From an uncultured Selenomonadaceae bacterium (GTDB lineage Bacteria > Bacillota > Negativicutes > Selenomonadales > Selenomonadaceae): a stretch of DNA of 25,185 bases. The notes beneath the pieces were generated by a model, which was not told where the DNA came from, did no database searches, and saw nothing but the letters and a program-made list of their open reading frames with translations. The DNA is taken from the NCBI GenBank assembly GCA_910579115.1, contig CAJTSO010000008.1, positions 27,904 to 53,088 on the forward strand, given 5' to 3'. Made by a program: the position numbers and the translations under genes. Each line of letters starts with the position of its first letter. Within the stretch, counting starts at the first letter, position 1. This document shows positions 21,008-25,185 of this stretch, piece by piece.

Positions 21008-22858
21008 ATGTCAAAATTATTGCAACAGGTGAAAACCTGCGTTATGGATCGCCGAAAGGGGATTATTTCATTCATATTTTTAAGTTTGGCTTTGATTACG
21101 CTTTATGTATTTTGCAGCAATGACCCACCCGTCAATAGGTTTTTTGGATTACTTCCCCTAACGGCTCTCCTGATTATATGGGGACAAGCCTTTTTCACCT
21201 CGCGGAAATATTTTTCGCTGGCGTTTCTATTTAGCTTCATTGCGCTTTTTTCAGTGGTAAAACTCAGGTTTATCTTAAACATTTTGGTCGGCGGCGCTCC
21301 CTACGGACGCACGATAAATTTTTCCAGTGCGCTAATCCTCCTTATCTTACTTGCTTGCAATTTACCGAAAAATAAATTAGCCCGCGGGCTCCTTTCTTTC
21401 GGCGGCGCTGCCCTGCTTTTTATATTTCCCGTCGTGAGCTGGGGTTATTATTCGACGAGTGGTGCTTACCTTTCCCGGGATGCCGTTTTAGCTATCATGC
21501 AGACCAATAATCAAGAAGCGCTAAGCTACTTGAGCCATTTCGGCACGGCGAAAACATGGCTGATAGCGGCGATGTATTTCGCTTTCGTAGCACTATTTGC
21601 ATTTTGCACCGCCAAATTCGGCGGCCTGAAGCCCCTTTCCAAAAAGACTATTGTATCGGCGGCGGTGTTTTTGATGCTAAATGGTGCAGTGATTTATAAA
21701 TACGCAGCCACTTCGTACTTAACCCAGAATTTAGCACAGGCAAAGGAAGTTTTAGCAGAATACGATAAGTTTAAACAAATGAAAGCACAGCGGCGAATAA
21801 ATATCAACGCAGACGATTTGTTATTTGACGATGAAGCGGGCGTATATGTCGTTGTTATCGGCGAATCGCAAACCAAAGACCATATGTCGGCTTACGGCTA
21901 CGATAAAGACACTACGCCGTGGCTTACAAAAATGCGCAGCAACGAACGCGCTGTAATCATGGAAAGAGCATATTCTTGCGATATTTCTACATTGGGCTCC
22001 CTTTCTTACGCCCTTACGGAAAAAAACCAATACGACCAGCGAACGCTTGCAGACTGCGCCGCCTTTACGGATATGGCGAAGGGGGCGGGTTACCGCACGA
22101 TTTGGCTCAGTAACCAACCGCGCATGAGTATTTTTGATAGCCCGACCTCAGTTATCGCCGACGACACAGACGAACAACATTTTGTCGGGAAGAAAATACA
22201 GCTAAAAGCCGATCACTTTGGAGTAAATCCCGACGCAGAGTTTCGCAAGGGCCTCGATGAAGATATCCTCGCTGCGCTCGATGGCGTAACGCTCGCCCCC
22301 AAAACGCTAATCATCGTTCATCTCTCTGGTTGCCACATATCGTACCGCGACCGTTACGACCAGGAGTTCGCGCACTATAGCGATGACAAAAAGATCAACG
22401 CTTACGACAACGCCGTCCGCTATAACGATTGGTTTATGGAAAAATTTTATGATAAAGTTGCCGCCCTGCCGCATTTTAAGGGGATGGTGTTCTTTAGTGA
22501 CCACGGCGAAGACCCCGATCGCAATCTGGGCCACGACTATTCCAAATTTACGCCGTCGATGTGTAAAATCCCCTGCTATTTTATACTGTCGGAGGAATAC
22601 GAGAAAACTTATCCCGAACGAGCCGCCAATTTACGCCGCGCCCAAGACAAGATATTTACAAACGACTTGGTATACAACGCCGTCCTGGGAATGATGGGCG
22701 TAAAAAGCCGAAGCGGCTACGAACCGCAAAACGATATTACCAGCGGCGCTTACGATGCAAATCCCGAAAGATTTATGACGGTTTACGGCAAAATAAAAAT
22801 AATCGACTTAAAAAATATCGGTACGCCAAAGAATCTTAACATTCCCGCGCGGAGCTAA
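21008..22858 (+). CDS. Membrane-bound phosphoethanolamine transferase (EptA/CptA-like, sulfatase fold)
   Basis: The 616-residue product has an N-terminal membrane domain of about six to seven hydrophobic helices (roughly residues 18-240). A periplasmic alkaline-phosphatase/sulfatase-type domain follows. The first metal motif is VVVIGESQTKDHMSAYGY (E286). The nucleophile is probably Thr328 in CDISTLGS: cysteine plus four positions to threonine, as in MCR/EptA enzymes. HLSGCH and the metal motif SDHGED (D498, H499) come later. Such enzymes move phosphoethanolamine from phosphatidylethanolamine onto lipid A or LPS core and can lower sensitivity to cationic peptides; the exact acceptor here is unknown. 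GGGAGG lies 12 nt before the ATG at 21008, a long spacing. The end appears frameshifted: the reading frame stops in a region whose continuation lies in the next frame. Confidence 0.85.
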   Translation: MSKLLQQVKTCVMDRRKGIISFIFLSLALITLYVFCSNDPPVNRFFGLLPLTALLIIWGQAFFTSRKYFSLAFLFSFIALFSVVKLRFILNILVGGAPYGRTINFSSALILLILLACNLPKNKLARGLLSFGGAALLFIFPVVSWGYYSTSGAYLSRDAVLAIMQTNNQEALSYLSHFGTAKTWLIAAMYFAFVALFAFCTAKFGGLKPLSKKTIVSAAVFLMLNGAVIYKYAATSYLTQNLAQAKEVLAEYDKFKQMKAQRRININADDLLFDDEAGVYVVVIGESQTKDHMSAYGYDKDTTPWLTKMRSNERAVIMERAYSCDISTLGSLSYALTEKNQYDQRTLADCAAFTDMAKGAGYRTIWLSNQPRMSIFDSPTSVIADDTDEQHFVGKKIQLKADHFGVNPDAEFRKGLDEDILAALDGVTLAPKTLIIVHLSGCHISYRDRYDQEFAHYSDDKKINAYDNAVRYNDWFMEKFYDKVAALPHFKGMVFFSDHGEDPDRNLGHDYSKFTPSMCKIPCYFILSEEYEKTYPERAANLRRAQDKIFTNDLVYNAVLGMMGVKSRSGYEPQNDITSGAYDANPERFMTVYGKIKIIDLKNIGTPKNLNIPARS

Positions 22859-23274
22859 ATCGCCTCCTGGCAAAATACGGTATTAAAAAGAGCCGCGCGA
22901 TTGTAGAAAGCGGTAACTACCGAGAGCTAAAAGCTTTCCGCGACGACGGCTTTTACACGTCGTACTATTGTCCCGTAACCTACGATAAAAAAGAACGAGA
23001 GCGCTTCTTCAAATCAGAAAGCGATCGGCGCGCGTTTAAGGAGGCCGTTTTAACGGCGGCCAACAGCGGCTTCGTAGACGCCGTTTCTTTTCCCGTCGAA
23101 TATTACGATATCGTCAAAGAATCCGGCGTAACCGTCGATCTTCTGACGTGGGATCTGAGCGCGCAATATAAAAATTATGTCTGCGATAAAAACGACCGCG
23201 AGCGTCAAAAGCGGTTAAACGACGAACAATTAAAGGTAATTCTAATTACCAGCCCCAGCGCTTTCAACCGCTAA
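22840..23274 (+). pseudogene. Out-of-frame remnant of a C-terminal domain (possibly phosphodiesterase/TIM-barrel-like)
   Basis: A frame with no start codon stays open from 22840 to the TAA at 23272-23274. From the GAG at 22852 it encodes about 140 plausible residues beginning ELNRLLAKYGIKKSRAIVES, then GFYTSYYCP and a charged C-terminus. It has the codon style of the upstream transferase gene. Adding one base near 22851-22852 would join the transferase frame (ending KNLNIPAR) directly to ELNRLL, so the simplest reading is a one-base deletion that split a longer gene. From pattern memory the piece resembles the end of menorin/FAM151-like phosphodiesterase domains, not a firm assignment. The first half of such a domain is not visible. 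Confidence 0.55.
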
Positions 23275-23286
23275 AATATCTGCGCG

Positions 23287-23329
23287 TAATAAAAGAGGAC
23301 GCTCCGATTTGGAACGTCCTATTTTATTA
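23287..23329. terminator. Bidirectional terminator ending the accessory segment
   Basis: TAATAAAA (23287-23294) pairs with TTTTATTA (23322-23329). Inside it AGGACG pairs with CGTCCT, and TCC with GGA. It closes the recombinase-transferase region. The following 23330-23460 is AT-rich and shows no gene. Confidence 0.8.
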
Positions 23330-23460
23330 CACATATTCTAAAAAATGATATTTAAGATATATTTTATAACGGTACTTAAATTATTGCTTTTTAGTATAGT
23401 TGACGCCATAAATAAATACAGCACAACTCTACTAACACATCATAGATTTACTAATGGACT

Positions 23461-23787
23461 TTAAACCGTGTGTAGAGGTATCACATTGATAAGCGGCTCC
23501 TCATAGGGATGGACACGCCGTATAGCTGCCACGGTATCATTTAACATATCGCGCTTCACATTTACCTCAACCTTGATTTCCTCTTCCTCGCTGACTGCTC
23601 CAAGTGTGCCGGTATATGGATTGGCCCCAGCCAGCGGGCGCCAGGTACTCTTGACGGTAGAGCAGGCGAGGCAGCTGTCGTAGTTGCCGATATGCTCGGC
23701 ATCGACCTCCTGCAGGACAGCTTTGACAGCGTCCAGGTGGGAGGCGGGTATGAAGATTTCCAGTTTGAACCATCGTGTGTTGTTCAT
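23461..23787 (-). CDS. Stand-alone PII/CutA-like domain protein (YqfO/COG3323 type)
   Basis: The 108-residue protein begins NNTRWFKLEIFIPASHLDAVKAVL and ends with HPYEEPLINVIPL, the signature of the small domain found either alone or inserted in long Nif3/YqfO proteins. The fold is related to PII and CutA1 trimers; the function is not established. GAGGAG lies 6 nt before the ATG. It follows nspC on the same strand with an 18-bp gap, so the two are probably one transcript. The Nif3 gene at 6565 lacks this domain, so it could supply it in trans (inference). Confidence 0.82.
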   Translation of the reverse strand: MNNTRWFKLEIFIPASHLDAVKAVLQEVDAEHIGNYDSCLACSTVKSTWRPLAGANPYTGTLGAVSEEEEIKVEVNVKRDMLNDTVAAIRRVHPYEEPLINVIPLHTV

Positions 23788-23805
23788 GTCAGTCTCCTCA
23801 ACAAC

Positions 23806-25113
23806 TTATTTTCCAAGGCGGCTCTTGAAATCGGAGTAGCAGAAGGATTTCAGAAGGGTCAGGGAGCCGCCTTCGCTGAGCTTGTAGATGGCGGGCAGGG
23901 GCATACCGTTGAAGGTGTTGTTCTTGCAGGTGGTATAGATAGCCATATTGCCAAAAATCAGCCGGTCACCTGCTTCCAGAGACCGTCGGAAACCGTAGTC
24001 GCCGATGATGTCTCCCGCCAGGCAGGTGGGGCCTCCCAGACGGTAGGCAAAGGAAGGGGCAGGAATATTTTTTGCCGCTTCGGCGGGATCGTCGCCGAAG
24101 GTTTCCGGTTCGGCAATGGCCGGTTCCAGAGAAACCGCGTCCAAGAGGGGAGGACGGTAGGGCATTTCGATAATATCCGGCAGGTGGCAGGCCGCAGAGG
24201 CGTCTACGATCACCGGCGTAATCGTCCGGCAGCCAGCTTTAAGTGCTTCGCTTCCGTTTTCTGCCGGAAAGGAATTTTTCTCCAGGACGTCCAGTACTTC
24301 CGTAACGAGATAACCGGCATTGAGGGCGCAGGCTTCTCCCGGTTCCAAATAGACGGTGAAGCCGTATTTGCCCTTGAGATAGCGAATGGTCCGGATAAGG
24401 GTTTCATCGTCGTAGCCGGGGCGGGTAATGTGGTGGCCGCCGCCGAGATTCAGCCACTTCAGCCGGGGAAGAATGTCCCCGAACTGCTCTTCAATGGCCC
24501 TGACGGTTTTCGCCAGATCCGGGGCGTTCTGTTGGCACAGGGTATGACTGTGGAGTCCCTCCAGGATATCCAGCAGCTCCGGGGTTATTTCCGCGTCCCA
24601 GGCGCTGCGTGGAGTACCCAGGCGGCTGCCGGGAGCGCAGGGGTCGTATATAGGGTGGCCCTTCTGGGTGGAGCAACGGGGATTTATCCGCAGGCCGACG
24701 CTTTTTCCCGCGTCTCTGGCGGCGGGGCCGTATTTCGCCAGCTGGTGAACAGAGTTAAAGACGATGTGGCCGGCATAGTTTAGGATTTCTGGAAAATCCC
24801 GCGGTTGGTAAGCTCCGCAAAAGACGTGGACTTCCTTTTGGGGCATTTCTTCCCGGCCCAGCCGGGCCTCGTACAGACCGCTGGCTTCCGTTCCGTCAAG
24901 GTAGGGGGCCAGGGCCGGATAAAGGTCGTAATTGGAGAAGGCTTTTTGGGCCAGGAGAATTTTACAGCCGGCGGCCCGTCTGATGGCGGCCAGCTTTTCT
25001 CCATTGGCCTTCAGGCGGGCTTCGTCGATGATGTAGCAGGGGGTAGGGAGGTTTGACCCGGAGAATAATTCCTTGAGGTCATAGCCGCTGAGACCGGCAA
25101 AAGGTGGGCGCAT
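23806..25113 (-). CDS. nspC: Carboxynorspermidine/carboxyspermidine decarboxylase
   Basis: The 435-residue PLP enzyme is of the alanine racemase/ornithine decarboxylase fold III type and performs the last step of the carboxyspermidine route to spermidine or norspermidine. The PLP lysine is K57 in LLAQKAFS. Other motifs are SGLYEA, GLHSHTLC, the phosphate-binding NLGGGHH, EPGEA and the late GGPTCLAGD with the second-subunit cysteine. It is longer than typical NspC (about 380) owing to an N-terminal extension and an acidic/proline insertion before GGPTCLAGD. The ATG at 25113 follows GAGGAA with a 5-nt gap. The partner dehydrogenase (CASDH) is not in the window and might lie further right. Confidence 0.92.
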   Translation of the reverse strand: MRPPFAGLSGYDLKELFSGSNLPTPCYIIDEARLKANGEKLAAIRRAAGCKILLAQKAFSNYDLYPALAPYLDGTEASGLYEARLGREEMPQKEVHVFCGAYQPRDFPEILNYAGHIVFNSVHQLAKYGPAARDAGKSVGLRINPRCSTQKGHPIYDPCAPGSRLGTPRSAWDAEITPELLDILEGLHSHTLCQQNAPDLAKTVRAIEEQFGDILPRLKWLNLGGGHHITRPGYDDETLIRTIRYLKGKYGFTVYLEPGEACALNAGYLVTEVLDVLEKNSFPAENGSEALKAGCRTITPVIVDASAACHLPDIIEMPYRPPLLDAVSLEPAIAEPETFGDDPAEAAKNIPAPSFAYRLGGPTCLAGDIIGDYGFRRSLEAGDRLIFGNMAIYTTCKNNTFNGMPLPAIYKLSEGGSLTLLKSFCYSDFKSRLGK

Positions 25114-25140
25114 TTTTGTTCCTCATATAGTCCGTCTAAT

Positions 25141-25185
25141 AGGCTCCCCTCCAGGGGAGCTGTCAGCGAAGCTGACTGAGGGGTG
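25141..25185. repeat. Dispersed stacked-hairpin repeat (cut by the window edge)
   Basis: GCTCCCCT/AGGGGAGC (25143-25150 with 25153-25160) and GTCAGC/GCTGAC (25162-25167 with 25171-25176) form two adjacent hairpins, followed by TGAGGGGTG. The pattern resembles a MITE/REP-like intergenic repeat that I recall from gut Firmicutes genomes. Only one copy is present here and its right part is outside. Confidence 0.6.

Noticed and set aside
1..25185. CRISPR arrays, rRNA genes, prophage structural genes or toxin-antitoxin pairs.
   Set aside because: No regularly spaced repeats, rRNA motifs or recognisable genes of these kinds were seen.

Overview
The window looks like a chromosomal segment of a diderm (outer-membrane) member of the Firmicutes, most likely class Negativicutes. 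The gene order is Firmicutes-like: dnaG-rpoD-trmK-nif3, and rimP-nusA-rnpM-ylxQ-infB-rbfA-nrnA-truB-ribF. Two genes point to an LPS-bearing outer membrane: an LptA/OstA-like protein (966-1454) and a phosphoethanolamine transferase (21008-22858). The carboxynorspermidine decarboxylase and the stacked-hairpin repeat at the right edge also fit a gut Negativicutes genome. No genus is claimed. All calls come from reading the sequence, with no database search.

Layout. Positions 1-1454 (minus strand) hold a secreted M48 metalloprotease, cut by the window edge, and an OstA/LptA-like periplasmic protein with its own extended -10 promoter. Positions 1799-5657 (plus) hold dnaG and rpoD, closed by a strong terminator; RpoD carries an unusually long Lys/Ala/Glu-rich N-terminus. 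Positions 5876-8081 are a compact group of trmK, a short Nif3 protein and thiE. Then come an orphan ZnuA-type metal-binding lipoprotein (8147-9148) and ilvB-ilvN (9248-11436). A terminator hairpin sits just inside the ilvB leader, which suggests attenuation or read-through control. Positions 11495-19882 are the classical translation/ribosome-maturation operon, with a near-consensus promoter and a two-hairpin leader, ending at a 23-bp terminator stem. A tRNA-Pro(CGG) gene on the minus strand faces that terminator.

Positions ~20100-23330 are an AT-richer accessory segment with different codon habits. It contains a Pin-type serine recombinase, a perfect 17-bp inverted repeat, a membrane-bound phosphoethanolamine transferase and the out-of-frame remnant of a further C-terminal domain. 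This is the most interesting part. The inverted repeat bounds a small segment lying exactly between the recombinase and the surface-modifying enzyme. A -35 element inside the segment, with a -10 built into the repeat, now points away from the transferase gene; inversion would point it at that gene. This reads as a candidate phase-variable promoter switch for lipopolysaccharide/lipid A decoration.

The right end (23461-25113, minus) is a polyamine gene, nspC, followed by a stand-alone PII/CutA-like domain of the kind usually inserted inside long Nif3 proteins; the Nif3 protein in this same window lacks that insert. A partial dispersed repeat ends the window.
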